A stretch of DNA of 64,000 nt from Pokkaliibacter plantistimulans (lineage in GTDB: Bacteria > Pseudomonadota > Gammaproteobacteria > Pseudomonadales > Balneatricaceae), in assembly GCF_003194385.1 (NCBI RefSeq), contig NZ_LAPT01000003.1:37312-101311 (forward strand), in the 5' to 3' direction. The notes below the pieces were generated by a model. It searched no databases. It was not told where the DNA came from and saw only the letters and a list, made by a program, of their open reading frames with translations. Below are positions 1 through 9,237 of the stretch, in pieces (the first letter of the stretch is position 1; the number at the start of each line of letters is the position of its first letter). The translations under genes were made by a program, and so were the position numbers.

Positions 1-1680
1 ATGGTGTTCGTCAACAAGATGGACCGTGCTGGTGCAAACTTCTACAACGTTGTTGCGCAGATGAAAGCTCGTTTGGGTACTACTCCAGTACCTATCCAGA
101 TCCCAATCGGTGCTGAAGACAGCTTCAAAGGTGTCGTCGATCTGCTTCGCATGAAAGCTATCATGTGGAATGAAGCCGATCAGGGCATGACCTACGAGCT
201 GGAAGATATTCCTGCTGAGCTGCAAGACAAAGCTGAAGAGCTGCGTGAGCAGATGGTTGAAGCTGCTGCTGAAGCCACCGAAGAGTTGATGAACAAGTAC
301 CTGGAAGAAGGCGAACTGACCATTGAGGAAATCAAGGCCGGTCTGCGCGCTCGTACTTTGAACAACGAGATTGTTCTGACCATCTGTGGTTCTGCATTCA
401 AGAACAAAGGTGTTCAGGCAATGCTGGATTGCGTAGTCGAGTATCTGCCCTCTCCTGTCGATATTCCTCCTGTGGAAGGAACTCTGGAAGACGGCGAGAC
501 CAAGGCTACTCGTGACGCTGACGACAATGCTCCTTTCTCTGCACTGGCGTTCAAAATCGCGACTGACCCCTTCGTTGGTACTCTGACGTTCGTCCGTGTT
601 TACTCAGGTCACATCAATTCTGGTGATCAGGTAATCAACTCGGTCAAGCTGAAGAAAGAGCGCATCGGCCGTATGGTTCAGATGCACGCTAACACCCGTG
701 AAGAAATCAAAGAAGTTCTGGCTGGTGACATCGCTGCCCTGATCGGTATGAAAGATGTAACCACCGGTGATACTCTTTGCGACCTCAATAACGTCATCGT
801 TCTTGAGCGTATGGAGTTCCCCGAGCCTGTAATTTCCGTAGCCGTGGAGCCCAAGTCCAAGGCTGACCAGGAGAAGATGGGTGTTGCCCTTGGCAAGCTG
901 GCTCAGGAAGATCCGTCATTCCGTGTGGAAACCGACGAAGAGTCTGGTCAGACTATCATCTCCGGTATGGGTGAGCTTCACCTGGACATTATCGTTGACC
1001 GTATGCGTCGCGAGTTCAAGGTTGAAGCGAACATCGGTAAGCCTCAGGTAGCTTACCGTGAGAAAATCCGCTCAGCGGTCAACGCAAACCACAAGTTTGT
1101 GCGTCAGTCCGGTGGTCGCGGTCAGTATGGTCACGTTGTTATCGAGTTCATGCCTTCTGATGAAGAAGGTCTGGAATTCATCAACGAAATCGTGGGTGGT
1201 TCTATTCCTAAGGAATATATCCCTGCCATTCAGAAGGGTGTTGAGGAGCAGATGAAGAACGGTGTTATCGCCGGCTATCCTCTGATCGGTCTCAAGGCTC
1301 GTCTGTATGACGGTTCTTTCCACGAGGTTGACTCTAACGAAATGGCGTTCAAGATCGCTGCTTCTCAGGCTCTGAAAGAGTATGCGAAGAAGGCTGATCC
1401 TTGCCTGCTCGAACCTATGATGCAGGTAGAAGTTGTAACGCCTGAAGACTACATGGGCGACGTAATGGGTGACCTGAACCGTCGTCGTGGTCTGATCCAA
1501 GGTATGGACGACACCGTTTCTGGCAAAGTCATCCGTGCTGAAGTACCATTGGGCGAAATGTTCGGTTACGCAACCGACCTGCGCTCGGCTACTCAGGGTC
1601 GTGCGACTTATTCCATGGAATTCGCGCGCTATGCTGAAGCACCCAACAATATCGCTGAAGCAGTTATCAAACAGTCTTAA
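1..1680 (+). CDS. fusA: Elongation factor G, C-terminal four-fifths (5' truncated by window edge)
   Basis: Translation elongation factor G, the GTPase that drives ribosomal translocation and, with RRF, ribosome recycling in the cytoplasm. The frame is open from base 1 and the first residues contain the G4 motif NKMD, which lies near residue 140 in full-length EF-G (about 700 aa). About 135 N-terminal residues, including the P-loop, therefore lie outside the window. Visible are the end of the G domain, domain II ([15 protein letters not shown]), domain III ([14 protein letters not shown]), domain IV ([13 protein letters not shown]) and domain V ([10 protein letters not shown]). Base 1 should not be read as the real start. 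It is followed after 28 bp by tuf, the usual str-operon order. Codon use is typical of a highly expressed gene. Confidence 0.98.
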   Translation: MVFVNKMDRAGANFYNVVAQMKARLGTTPVPIQIPIGAEDSFKGVVDLLRMKAIMWNEADQGMTYELEDIPAELQDKAEELREQMVEAAAEATEELMNKYLEEGELTIEEIKAGLRARTLNNEIVLTICGSAFKNKGVQAMLDCVVEYLPSPVDIPPVEGTLEDGETKATRDADDNAPFSALAFKIATDPFVGTLTFVRVYSGHINSGDQVINSVKLKKERIGRMVQMHANTREEIKEVLAGDIAALIGMKDVTTGDTLCDLNNVIVLERMEFPEPVISVAVEPKSKADQEKMGVALGKLAQEDPSFRVETDEESGQTIISGMGELHLDIIVDRMRREFKVEANIGKPQVAYREKIRSAVNANHKFVRQSGGRGQYGHVVIEFMPSDEEGLEFINEIVGGSIPKEYIPAIQKGVEEQMKNGVIAGYPLIGLKARLYDGSFHEVDSNEMAFKIAASQALKEYAKKADPCLLEPMMQVEVVTPEDYMGDVMGDLNRRRGLIQGMDDTVSGKVIRAEVPLGEMFGYATDLRSATQGRATYSMEFARYAEAPNNIAEAVIKQS

Positions 1681-1708
1681 TGACCTCGTTACGTAAGTAG
1701 GTGTAAGA

Positions 1709-2902
1709 ATGGCTAAAGAAAAATTTGAACGGAGTAAACCCCACGTTAACGTAGGTACCATCGGCCACGTTGACCATGGTAAAACTACTCTGACCGCTGC
1801 ACTGACTAAAGTGTGTGCTGAAACTTGGGGTGGATCTGTTAAAGCGTTTGATCAGATCGACGCTGCACCTGAAGAGCGTGCTCGTGGTATCACCATTTCT
1901 ACCGCTCACGTAGAGTATCAGTCAACTGTGCGTCACTACGCTCACGTTGACTGCCCAGGACACGCTGACTACGTTAAGAACATGATCACTGGTGCTGCTC
2001 AGATGGACGGCGCTATCCTGGTTTGCTCCGCTGCTGACGGCCCCATGCCTCAGACTCGTGAGCACATCCTGCTGTCTCGTCAGGTAGGTGTTCCTTACAT
2101 TGTTGTGTTCCTGAACAAAGCTGACATGGTTGACGATGCTGAGCTGCTGGAACTGGTTGAGATGGAAGTGCGTGATCTGCTGAGCACTTACGACTTCCCA
2201 GGTGACGACACTCCTATCGTTATCGGTTCTGCTCTGATGGCTCTGAACGGCCAAGACGACAATGAAATGGGCGTTACCGCTGTTCGTAAGCTGGTTGAGA
2301 CTCTGGATTCTTACATCCCTGAGCCTGAGCGTGCTATCGACAAGCCCTTCCTGATGCCTATCGAAGACGTATTCTCTATCTCTGGCCGTGGTACTGTAGT
2401 AACTGGTCGTGTAGAGAGCGGTATCGTTCGCGTTGGCGAAGAAGTTGAGATCGTAGGTATCCACGCTACCACCAAAACCACCGTTACTGGTGTTGAAATG
2501 TTCCGTAAGCTGCTGGACGAAGGTCGTGCAGGCGAGAACATCGGTGCTCTGCTGCGTGGTACCAAGCGTGACGACGTAGAGCGTGGTCAGGTTCTGGCCA
2601 AGCCAGGCGCGATCAAGCCTCACACCAAGTTCGAATCAGAGGTTTACGTTCTGAGCAAAGAAGAAGGTGGTCGTCACACTCCATTCTTCAAAGGCTACCG
2701 TCCTCAGTTCTACTTCCGTACTACTGACGTGACTGGTTCTTGCGAACTGCCAGAAGGCGTTGAAATGGTTATGCCAGGCGACAACGTTGCCCTGAGCGTA
2801 ACTCTGATCAACCCAATCGCTATGGACGAAGGTCTGCGCTTCGCGATCCGTGAAGGCGGCCGTACCGTAGGTGCTGGTGTTGTAGCTAAGATCATCGAGT
2901 AA
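1709..2902 (+). CDS. tuf: Elongation factor Tu
   Basis: EF-Tu, the GTPase that delivers aminoacyl-tRNA to the ribosomal A site. At 397 aa it is complete and of family length. P-loop GHVDHGKT, effector segment RGITI, DCPGH and NKAD are all present in the N-terminal G domain, followed by the two beta-barrel domains and the conserved end VAKIIE. It starts 28 bp after fusA and is clearly co-transcribed. A strong intrinsic terminator begins 19 bp after the stop codon, so the transcript ends here; the next gene is on the opposite strand, meaning the S10 ribosomal operon does not directly follow in this genome. A second tuf copy elsewhere is common in this class but cannot be judged here. Confidence 0.99.
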   Translation: MAKEKFERSKPHVNVGTIGHVDHGKTTLTAALTKVCAETWGGSVKAFDQIDAAPEERARGITISTAHVEYQSTVRHYAHVDCPGHADYVKNMITGAAQMDGAILVCSAADGPMPQTREHILLSRQVGVPYIVVFLNKADMVDDAELLELVEMEVRDLLSTYDFPGDDTPIVIGSALMALNGQDDNEMGVTAVRKLVETLDSYIPEPERAIDKPFLMPIEDVFSISGRGTVVTGRVESGIVRVGEEVEIVGIHATTKTTVTGVEMFRKLLDEGRAGENIGALLRGTKRDDVERGQVLAKPGAIKPHTKFESEVYVLSKEEGGRHTPFFKGYRPQFYFRTTDVTGSCELPEGVEMVMPGDNVALSVTLINPIAMDEGLRFAIREGGRTVGAGVVAKIIE

Positions 2903-2920
2903 TACTCGCTGCTCTTAAAG

Positions 2921-2946
2921 AAAAGGCTCCTTCGGGAGCCTTTTTT
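2921..2946 (+). terminator. Intrinsic terminator after tuf
   Basis: A perfect 10-bp stem (AAAAGGCTCC / GGAGCCTTTT) closes a TTCG tetraloop and runs into six T residues. It is a textbook Rho-independent terminator at the end of fusA-tuf. Confidence 0.95.
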
Positions 2947-3023
2947 GTTGGTTAGCGTTAAGAGATGAAAAAATGGTTGTTCGCGAACGTGGCGAGTGTT
3001 TTGCTCGGAAATAGAAGTATTTT

Positions 3024-3054
3024 GGAGCTTGGAGCTTGGAGCTTGGAGCTTGGA
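3024..3054. repeat. Heptanucleotide tandem repeat (GGAGCTT x 4.4)
   Basis: Four perfect head-to-tail copies of GGAGCTT plus a partial fifth lie between the tuf terminator and the convergent GIY-YIG-like gene. The tract is non-coding in any gene called here. A unit length not divisible by three and perfect copies suggest slippage and possible length variation between strains; no function is evident. Confidence 0.85.
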
Positions 3055-3088
3055 TGGAATGAGGCATCCTTGCCTCGTTTGTTCGTGT

Positions 3089-4216
3089 TTAGCGGCCGTT
3101 GCGGCGCTTTCGTAAGGTAAGGCGGCTATCTTTTTCTCTTGCAGCGATATTAGCCAAGATGGCATCCATCTCTGATTTCTCGGCTTCTATTCTAGCCAGT
3201 CGTTCACTCTCGCGAGCTTCACGCTCTTTGGCTAAAGCTTCCCTTATACGCTTTTCTTTGACTGAAGAGCGTGCTCGGCCTGTAGGTAGAGTGTTCCCTG
3301 TCGTAGGAGAGGAAGGGGGCGCTGCGGCGGCAGGAGCCGCTTTTTTCAAGGTGGTTAGAACAGAGCTGTCCAGTCCGTCATTGAGATTACTCCGGTCGAT
3401 AATGGCGTCCTGTTTGGCGCGGCTTACCGTAGCAGTGGCGGCTGCCTTCTTGCCACCGCGTTTGGGACTGGACTGCTGAACTCGTAATGCTGCAATGGTC
3501 GCTGCCAGATTCGAATTGCGCAGTACCTGTGCCTTATCCTCTGCGGCCATTTCCGGCTCGGTCGATGGTGAAGGATCGTTCTGCTCGTCGGCAATAGCCA
3601 ACAGTTGCTGTGCGATATTCAGCACTGCTGATGCTCTGGCCTGGTCGGGCAGTTGTGCTGCGGTTTGTGCCAGCAGATCGGCTAAAGAATCAGTCAGCTG
3701 CTGATGTTCAGCGCTCTGAGCCTCAGCAAGAGCCGCATCGTCATGCACTATCTCATCCGTGGCTTCAGTTATAGCGTGTGAAGAAGGTGCAACCACCTCC
3801 GTGAGTGGGGTGCAACTATCTTCAGCATCTGAATCGCTGACGACGGACGAAGCAATGGGTGCTGTGCGGTTCTGCATGCTGGCGCGGGCTGCCAGAATTT
3901 CTTCCTGCAGTTCCAGCTGAGCAGCAGGAATGACCACTTTGGCAGTAGAGAATTTATAGCCTTTCAGCGAGCGTGCACGAGACTCAATGGTGTAATACAG
4001 CTCAAGTTCCTGTTGCTCCTCACGGGTCTCAGCAAAGTCGATTTCCTCGACTTCGAAGCTGACCTCTCCGTGCGCACGAATGTCCTCATACAGAGGAAAA
4101 TCCATCCCTGCTTCAGCGGCTTTCACATACTCCTGCCAACGGGAATAGATGTCCCCTTTGGTAGAGCCAATGTAGGTCTGTTGTGTCTTGGTATTGGTAA
4201 TCTTGAAGATTATCAC
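3089..4216 (-). CDS. GIY-YIG-like domain protein with long low-complexity/coiled-coil tail
   Basis: 375 aa, function unknown. Residues 1-90 resemble a GIY-YIG nuclease domain: the first strand reads IIFKITN where the family has GIYKITN, followed by TYIGST at 14-19 (the YIG motif), an Arg at 26 (SRW) and a Glu-rich helix ending LELYYTIE (about 71-78), where the family has its catalytic Glu. The first motif is degenerate (GIY to IIF), so nuclease activity is uncertain. Residues about 100-300 are Ala/Ser/Glu/Gln-rich and probably disordered; about 310-360 is a charged, Arg/Glu-rich predicted coiled coil; the C-terminus is strongly basic (LRKRRNGR), which could bind nucleic acid. The gene is convergent with tuf and stands alone. 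Naming it an endonuclease would overstate the evidence. Confidence 0.75.
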   Translation of the reverse strand: MIIFKITNTKTQQTYIGSTKGDIYSRWQEYVKAAEAGMDFPLYEDIRAHGEVSFEVEEIDFAETREEQQELELYYTIESRARSLKGYKFSTAKVVIPAAQLELQEEILAARASMQNRTAPIASSVVSDSDAEDSCTPLTEVVAPSSHAITEATDEIVHDDAALAEAQSAEHQQLTDSLADLLAQTAAQLPDQARASAVLNIAQQLLAIADEQNDPSPSTEPEMAAEDKAQVLRNSNLAATIAALRVQQSSPKRGGKKAAATATVSRAKQDAIIDRSNLNDGLDSSVLTTLKKAAPAAAAPPSSPTTGNTLPTGRARSSVKEKRIREALAKEREARESERLARIEAEKSEMDAILANIAAREKDSRLTLRKRRNGR

Positions 4217-4489
4217 GTGGACAACCTTTCAGTGGTGCGGTGAATTTGTCATGAGTCTGCTCCTGTGGCCGAAACCGGGCGCGCAAAGACCCTGGACGAA
4301 CTGTCACTATCCATTATAGGAGAGGTGAAAGCAGTTATCCGCAGGAGGAGACTCTAGGGTAGGCGCGCCATTATACAGGCATGGGCAGATGATGAAAGAA
4401 TTGACATTTTGAACTCGTGCATCTTTGAGGTGGGGTAACAGTGTGAAACAGTCTGAGCTGAGCGGAAATGCCTGATTTTACTAGCCTGT

Positions 4490-4590
4490 GCCATACTCCC
4501 TCTTGCACATTCGGTTGTCAGCGAATGTGCCACTTTGCTCTCAATCTCAACCCATCTTTCAGGCAGGTAGCTTACCTGCCTTATTTTTTT
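4490..4590 (+). ncRNA. Candidate small RNA ending in an intrinsic terminator
   Basis: A perfect 9-bp inverted repeat (GCACATTCG / CGAATGTGC, 4505-4513 and 4522-4530) is followed 30 bp later by a terminator hairpin with T tract. No plus-strand gene lies upstream to use that terminator: tuf already has its own 1.6 kb away and the gene between is on the other strand. The 5' end is a guess, since no clear promoter was identified. The family was not recognised. Confidence 0.4.
4561..4590 (+). terminator. Orphan intrinsic terminator upstream of metN
   Basis: A 9-bp stem (AGGCAGGTA / TACCTGCCT) with a GCT loop is followed by TATTTTTTT. The T tract is only on the plus-strand 3' side, so it ends a plus-strand transcript. 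It could serve a small RNA, or attenuate a leader of the metNIQ operon about 350 bp downstream. Confidence 0.75.
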
Positions 4591-4944
4591 ATCACGTTAA
4601 GCGCTGTCGTCATCTCATCTCACTGTTGCTACTAGTCCGGTTTTTTGGTCTGGCGGCGGCTAACAGGTCATATAGCTAATGGCTCTAAGTTAGAGCAAAG
4701 CAGTTTAGCGCTCTCGGTGAATATTATTGACATCAAACAGGTGGAATATAGACTACCCGCCTATTACTTTACGCGCTGATTTGTACTTCGGCTTGCGGGC
4801 GCGTTAGTAAGGCTTTCGACAGCTTTGCTAAAAAATACGCTAAAAGAAGGGTTTGGGCCGTTATTCCCGCCTTTGATCCGTTCTGCTAGCTCAGGATGGT
4901 TGCCTGCCAACCATCGCTATCCGCAAGTCATATTTGGATATGCG

Positions 4945-5985
4945 ATGATCTCTCTAAAGCATCTAGTTAAAACTTACCATGGTCATGGTGCGCCGGTTCA
5001 CGCGGTCTGTGATGTCAGCCTCGATGTGGCTGAAGGGCGTATATACGGGGTGATTGGGGCCAGCGGCGCCGGCAAATCAACTCTGATCCGCTGTGTTAAT
5101 TTGTTGGAACGTCCCGATGCCGGTGAGGTTTGGGTCAATGGGCGAGACCTGCTGACCTTAACCGACGCTGAGCTGCGTCAGGCGCGGCGGCAGATTGGTA
5201 TGATCTTTCAGCACTTTAACCTGCTGTCCACTCGTAGCGTCTTTGACAATGTGGCGCTGCCATTGGAGCTGGCAGGCTTGAGTCGCAGTGACATTGTTGC
5301 CCGTGTCCAGCCTCTGCTGGCTCTGACCGGTCTTGAGGCGCGAGCCAATCATTACCCTGCCCAGTTATCTGGCGGACAAAAGCAGCGTGTCGCTATCGCT
5401 CGCGCTTTGGCCAGTGAGCCCAAAGTCTTGTTGTGTGATGAAGCTACCTCTGCACTGGATCCTGAAACTACGCGCTCAATCCTGGCTTTGCTGCGAGATA
5501 TCAACGAAAAGCTGGGATTGACTATCCTGTTGATCACTCACGAGATGGATGTGATCAAGACCCTCTGTGATGAAGTTGCACTGATGGAAGATGGTGCAGT
5601 CGTCGAACGTGGACCGGTGCAGGCTTTCTTTGCCCGACCCCAATCAGCTACTGCCAAACGCTTTGTGCAGGCTGCTCTTGAGCGACCACTGCCAGAGACC
5701 ATTCTGAGCCGGTTGCAGAGTGCACCTGCTGCAGGGCTTGATCCGCTGGTGCGCATCACCTATGTGGGTGGGCAGGTTGACGCACCGGTGCTGTCTCATT
5801 TGAGTCGCGAGTTTGGTGTTGACGTCAATATCCTCTCTTCACAGATCGAACTGATTCAGCACCAGCCACTGGGCTTTATGGTGGCGCAGGTAGAAGCGCA
5901 GGATCAGCCTGCGGCGGAGACGGCGTTGGCGTGGTTGCAGCAACAAGAGTTACAGGTGGAGGTGCTGGGTTATGTCAGCCGCTAA
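4945..5985 (+). CDS. metN: Methionine ABC transporter ATP-binding protein
   Basis: ATPase of the MetNIQ importer of D/L-methionine at the inner membrane. Walker A GASGAGKST, signature LSGGQKQRVAIARAL and Walker B LLCDEATSALD are all present. A C-terminal regulatory domain (about residues 265-346, the NIL/C2 domain of this family, which mediates inhibition by methionine) follows. The frame is open from 4825, but MISLKHLVKTYHG at 4945 matches the family N-terminus and gives 346 aa (E. coli 343), so 4945 is preferred; no strong Shine-Dalgarno is visible there. The stop overlaps metI by 14 bp, indicating translational coupling. Confidence 0.95.
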   Translation: MISLKHLVKTYHGHGAPVHAVCDVSLDVAEGRIYGVIGASGAGKSTLIRCVNLLERPDAGEVWVNGRDLLTLTDAELRQARRQIGMIFQHFNLLSTRSVFDNVALPLELAGLSRSDIVARVQPLLALTGLEARANHYPAQLSGGQKQRVAIARALASEPKVLLCDEATSALDPETTRSILALLRDINEKLGLTILLITHEMDVIKTLCDEVALMEDGAVVERGPVQAFFARPQSATAKRFVQAALERPLPETILSRLQSAPAAGLDPLVRITYVGGQVDAPVLSHLSREFGVDVNILSSQIELIQHQPLGFMVAQVEAQDQPAAETALAWLQQQELQVEVLGYVSR

Positions 5986-6631
5986 GTTGGATCTGCTGAC
6001 CAGCAGTCTGTGGGAAACCCTGTACATGGTCGCGGTGTCGGGTGGTCTCGGTGCTTTACTGGGTATTCCGCTGGGTATTCTGCTCTATACCACCAAGCCC
6101 GGACGGATGCTGCAGAATCACTGGTTGCACCGCCTGTTGGGCATCGTCATCAATGCCACGCGCTCTGTGCCCTTCATTATCCTGCTGGTTGCGATTATTC
6201 CCTTTACACGCTGGATCGTCGGTACCTCTATCGGCACGACAGCAGCGATTGTCCCCCTGACGCTGGGTGCCATCCCCTTTGTTGCCCGCATTACCGAAGG
6301 AGCGTTGAACGAAGTGCCTGGCGGATTGATCGAGGCCGCTCAGGCCATGGGGGCGACTCCCTGGCAAATTGTGCGCAAGGTACTGCTGGCTGAGGCCATG
6401 CCCGGCCTGATTCATGGCCTGACCCTGATGCTGATTACCCTGATTGGTTATTCGGCCATGGCCGGTGCCATCGGCGGCGGTGGGCTGGGGGATCTGGGTA
6501 TCCGCTACGGATACCAGCGTTTTGATTCAAGCATGATGATCTCCACGGTGGTGATCCTGATCGTGCTGGTACAGCTGGTGCAGTCGCTGGGTGACTGGCT
6601 GGTGCGTCGCTACGACCACACTCGCCACTGA
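5972..6631 (+). CDS. metI: Methionine ABC transporter permease
   Basis: Integral membrane subunit of MetNIQ, 219 aa, with five predicted transmembrane helices. The ABC-permease coupling motif region EAAQAMGATPWQIVRKV (about residues 122-138) is intact. It overlaps the end of metN and is followed after a 94-bp gap by metQ, the standard operon order. Confidence 0.95.
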   Translation: MSAAKLDLLTSSLWETLYMVAVSGGLGALLGIPLGILLYTTKPGRMLQNHWLHRLLGIVINATRSVPFIILLVAIIPFTRWIVGTSIGTTAAIVPLTLGAIPFVARITEGALNEVPGGLIEAAQAMGATPWQIVRKVLLAEAMPGLIHGLTLMLITLIGYSAMAGAIGGGGLGDLGIRYGYQRFDSSMMISTVVILIVLVQLVQSLGDWLVRRYDHTRH

Positions 6632-6725
6632 AGCAAGTACTGTGCACTGAAGTGTTAGTGTTTTGAAAAATACAAAGTGACATGCCGTATTGAAGGCCTG
6701 TCCGACAGTCAACTGGAGTTGTCAC

Positions 6726-7529
6726 ATGTCTAATCGTCGTACCTTTATCAAAACTGTTGCCGCTGCTGCGGTTTCCCTGCTGGTCTGGGGCCAGGCCCAG
6801 GCTGCTGAGCCATTGAAAGTGGGTGTGATGGCTGGCCCGGAGTCGCAGGTCATGGAGACGGCTGCGGCCGAAGCTAAGAAGCGTTTTGATGTGGATGTCA
6901 AACTGATCGAATTTTCTGACTACGTGGCTCCTAACGTAGCCCTGGCGGATGGTTCCATTGATGCCAACGCGTTCCAGCACCGTCCTTATCTGGATGCCAT
7001 GGTACGTGATCGCGGCTTCAAACTGGTGGCAGTAGCTAACACCTTTGTTTACCCGATTGCTGCCTATTCCAAGAAGATCAAAAACATCAGCGAATTGCCT
7101 GAAGGTGCTCAGATCGCCATCCCTAATGATCCAAGTAACGAAGGTCGTGTGCTGATCCTGCTCGACAAGCAGGGGCTGATCAAACTCGAAGACAACAAAA
7201 ATCTGGAAGCTACACCGCTGAACATTGCCGAGAACCCCAAAAAGTTCAAGTTTGTTGAGCTGGATGCGGCACAGCTGCCACGTGCGCTGGATGACGTCGA
7301 TCTGGCCTTTATCAACAACACCTATGCTGTTCCTGCTGGCTTGCTGCCGACCCGTGATGGCGTGCTGGTAGAAGATAAAGACTCTCCTTACGTGAATGTT
7401 TTCGCTGCCCGTGAAGACAATCAGAACGATCCACGTCTGCAAAAGCTGATCGAAGCCTATCAGTCCGAGGCCGTTGCTGCCCGTGCTGAAGAGCTGTTCA
7501 AAGGTACTGCGATTCCAGGCTGGAAATAA
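6726..7529 (+). CDS. metQ: Methionine ABC transporter substrate-binding protein (non-lipoprotein form)
   Basis: Periplasmic methionine-binding component (NlpA/MetQ family) feeding MetNI. The start at 6726 (MSNRRTFIKT) has a GGAG upstream and a clear export signal; an upstream in-frame ATG at 6690 would place extra residues before the signal and is disfavoured. Residues 3-8 (NRRTFIK region) resemble a twin-arginine motif and the hydrophobic stretch ends near AQAA. There is no lipobox cysteine, although most MetQ proteins are lipoproteins. The mature part carries family motifs such as FQHRPYLD and IAIPNDPSNEGR. Mature protein about 240 aa. Co-operonic with metNI, and a hairpin follows the stop. 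Confidence 0.93.
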   Translation: MSNRRTFIKTVAAAAVSLLVWGQAQAAEPLKVGVMAGPESQVMETAAAEAKKRFDVDVKLIEFSDYVAPNVALADGSIDANAFQHRPYLDAMVRDRGFKLVAVANTFVYPIAAYSKKIKNISELPEGAQIAIPNDPSNEGRVLILLDKQGLIKLEDNKNLEATPLNIAENPKKFKFVELDAAQLPRALDDVDLAFINNTYAVPAGLLPTRDGVLVEDKDSPYVNVFAAREDNQNDPRLQKLIEAYQSEAVAARAEELFKGTAIPGWK

Positions 7530-7543
7530 TCGTCAGTTAATCA

Positions 7544-7580
7544 CAGACATCCTGCCATTGGTGGGATGTCTGTTGTTCCT
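7544..7580 (+). terminator. Probable terminator after metNIQ
   Basis: Inverted repeat CAGACATCC / GGATGTCTG (7544-7552, 7564-7572) with an 11-nt loop is followed by a T/C-rich run (TTGTTCCTCTTC). It sits 14 bp after the metQ stop. The T tract is imperfect, so termination may be partial. Confidence 0.65.
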
Positions 7581-7683
7581 CTTCTATCATCTCGCCACAC
7601 TTCCTGCATATTCCCCGTATTTCGGCTGGTTCAGCCGGTTTCGTCCTCTTTGGCTAACTGAACAGTTGCCAGCTCGTTCAGCT

Positions 7684-7717
7684 ATTGACGAATTTTGTTA
7701 TCCATCTTGGCGTCAAT
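7684..7717. promoter_or_regulatory. Inverted repeat upstream of the thiolase gene
   Basis: ATTGACG (7684-7690) and CGTCAAT (7711-7717) form a perfect 7-bp inverted pair with a 20-bp spacer in the 360-bp region before the thiolase gene. CGTCAAT occurs again at about 7849. An operator is possible; no regulator is assigned. The rest of 7580-7892 shows no gene. Confidence 0.3.
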
Positions 7718-7892
7718 TGTTATTGAGGCAGGTTGTCGCTTTCGGGGATGCTGTCCGACACTAAAATGGAACCTCCTCACGTGCCAAAGTGCTCTCAGGC
7801 ACTCACGCATCAAGCTCAGACATCACCTTTAATGATGATGACTGGACGTCAATCAGGTTCATTACTTCTTTCCAGATAGGGCAAACACAGCA

Positions 7893-9083
7893 ATGAAAAC
7901 AATAAAAGACGTTGTAGTGGTAAGTGGCGTCAGAACGGCGATAGGTACCTTTGGTGGTGCATTGAAAGACATTCCGCCATCGCAGCTTGGAGCCATGGTC
8001 GTTGCTGAAGCGGTAAAGCGTGCCGGTATTGCGGCGGAAAGTGTTGGTCATTGTGTGATGGGAACGGTTGTGCCCACTGAACCGAAAGACATGTACATGG
8101 CCAGAGTGGCTGCACTGCAGGGGGGGTTACCTGATCAGACACCAGCACTGACGGTCAACCGCCTTTGTGGCAGTGGCCTGCAGGCGATAGTGACAGCCGC
8201 CCAGCAGATTGAACTTGGCCACTGCGACGTAGCGGTGGCCGGTGGTGCGGAGTCCATGAGCCGTACCAACTACTGGTTGCCTGCAGCACGCTGGGGCCAG
8301 CGAATGGGTGATGGCGCCATGATCGACTCCATGGTCGGTGCCCTGACCTGCCCGATGGAGCAGGTGCACATGGGGATCACTGCGGAAAATATTGCCGAGA
8401 AATGGCAGATCTCGCGGGAAGATCAGGATGCGCTGGCAGTGGAAAGTCATCGTCGTGCCCAGCAGGCGATCGAACTGGGCTATTTTGCCGAGCAGATTCT
8501 GCCGGTTACCCTGAAATCTCGTAAAGGTGATGTGCAGTACTGCACTGATGAGCATGTTCGCCTCAATGCCGAACCTGCGGACATGGAGAAACTACGCCCT
8601 GTGTTCCGTAAGGATGGCAGTGTGACGGCAGGCAATGCGTCCGGTCTGAATGATGCCGCCGCTGCAGTGGTACTGATGAGTGCCGAGGCTGCTGCGGCAC
8701 AGGGGCTTCAGCCTATGGCTACACTGCGTGGCTACAGTGTGGCGGCGGTGGAACCTAAGTACATGGGCATCGGCCCGGTACCGGCTATACGCCAGTTGCT
8801 GGCGCAAACTGGTCTGACTGTGGCAGATATCGACCTATGGGAAATCAATGAGGCCTTTGCCGCTCAGGCGTTGGCCGTGGCTCGTGATCTGCAGTTACCT
8901 CAGGAAAAACTTAACCCCAACGGCAGTGGTATCTCCCTCGGCCATCCCATCGGCGCGACCGGTGCGGTGATTACCGTCAAAGCACTGTATGAGTTGCAGC
9001 GAACCCAGGGGCGTTACGCGGTGGTGTCACTGTGTATCGGCGGCGGGCAGGGGATTGCTGCCTTGTTCGAACGTCACGTCTGA
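7893..9083 (+). CDS. bktB: Beta-ketothiolase (acetyl-CoA C-acyltransferase), BktB type
   Basis: Thiolase that interconverts 3-ketoacyl-CoA plus CoA with acyl-CoA plus acetyl-CoA, acting in beta-oxidation or in polyhydroxyalkanoate precursor supply. At 396 aa it is full length. Nucleophile Cys92 lies in NRLCGSGLQ; the general-base motifs GHPIGATGA and CIGGGQGIA are near the C-terminus. The N-terminal [12 protein letters not shown] and the block EPKDMY resemble the BktB subgroup of Ralstonia, which accepts C4-C5 or longer ketoacyl-CoA, more than FadA. It has its own promoter region and no immediate partner. Assignment to the thiolase family is firm, substrate range is inference. Confidence 0.9.
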   Translation: MKTIKDVVVVSGVRTAIGTFGGALKDIPPSQLGAMVVAEAVKRAGIAAESVGHCVMGTVVPTEPKDMYMARVAALQGGLPDQTPALTVNRLCGSGLQAIVTAAQQIELGHCDVAVAGGAESMSRTNYWLPAARWGQRMGDGAMIDSMVGALTCPMEQVHMGITAENIAEKWQISREDQDALAVESHRRAQQAIELGYFAEQILPVTLKSRKGDVQYCTDEHVRLNAEPADMEKLRPVFRKDGSVTAGNASGLNDAAAAVVLMSAEAAAAQGLQPMATLRGYSVAAVEPKYMGIGPVPAIRQLLAQTGLTVADIDLWEINEAFAAQALAVARDLQLPQEKLNPNGSGISLGHPIGATGAVITVKALYELQRTQGRYAVVSLCIGGGQGIAALFERHV

Positions 9084-9237
9084 TGATCTGCTCATCAGCC
9101 TGACTGAATCGTCATCCAGTGGTGCCTGAGGGGCGTGCTGGTGCTTTAGAACACGTTTTGATAGCTGTTCTGTGTTGACTGGCACAGGGCAGCTTCACTT
9201 TTTTACTCCTGATAATAAGCATAACAACGAGGGTGCT

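Larger units (their letters stand above)
4217..4944. other. Long gene-free region between GIY-YIG-like gene and metN
   Basis: About 730 bp with no convincing ORF. It contains the divergent start region of the minus-strand gene, a 9-bp inverted repeat at 4505-4530, a strong plus-strand terminator at 4561-4590 (both treated separately as a possible small RNA), a 7-bp palindrome around 4682-4696 (GCTCTAA-G-TTAGAGC) that could be an operator, and the metN promoter region. A TTGACA hexamer at 4727-4732 lacks a good -10 element at standard spacing. I could not find a convincing MetJ box. Confidence 0.6.

Noticed and set aside
3024..3054. Short direct repeats as a possible CRISPR
   Set aside because: Seven-base units without spacers; a simple tandem repeat. 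No CRISPR-like array exists anywhere in the window.
3089..4216. Homing endonuclease or mobile element
   Set aside because: No intron, no inverted repeats or target duplication and a degenerate first motif; a mobile role is not supported.
4488..4679. 63-codon plus-strand frame upstream of metN
   Set aside because: It runs through the terminator hairpin and T tract, so it is unlikely to be translated.
4598..4944. MetJ box or SAM riboswitch upstream of metNIQ
   Set aside because: No paired AGACGTCT-like sites and no convincing SAM aptamer core could be read by eye.
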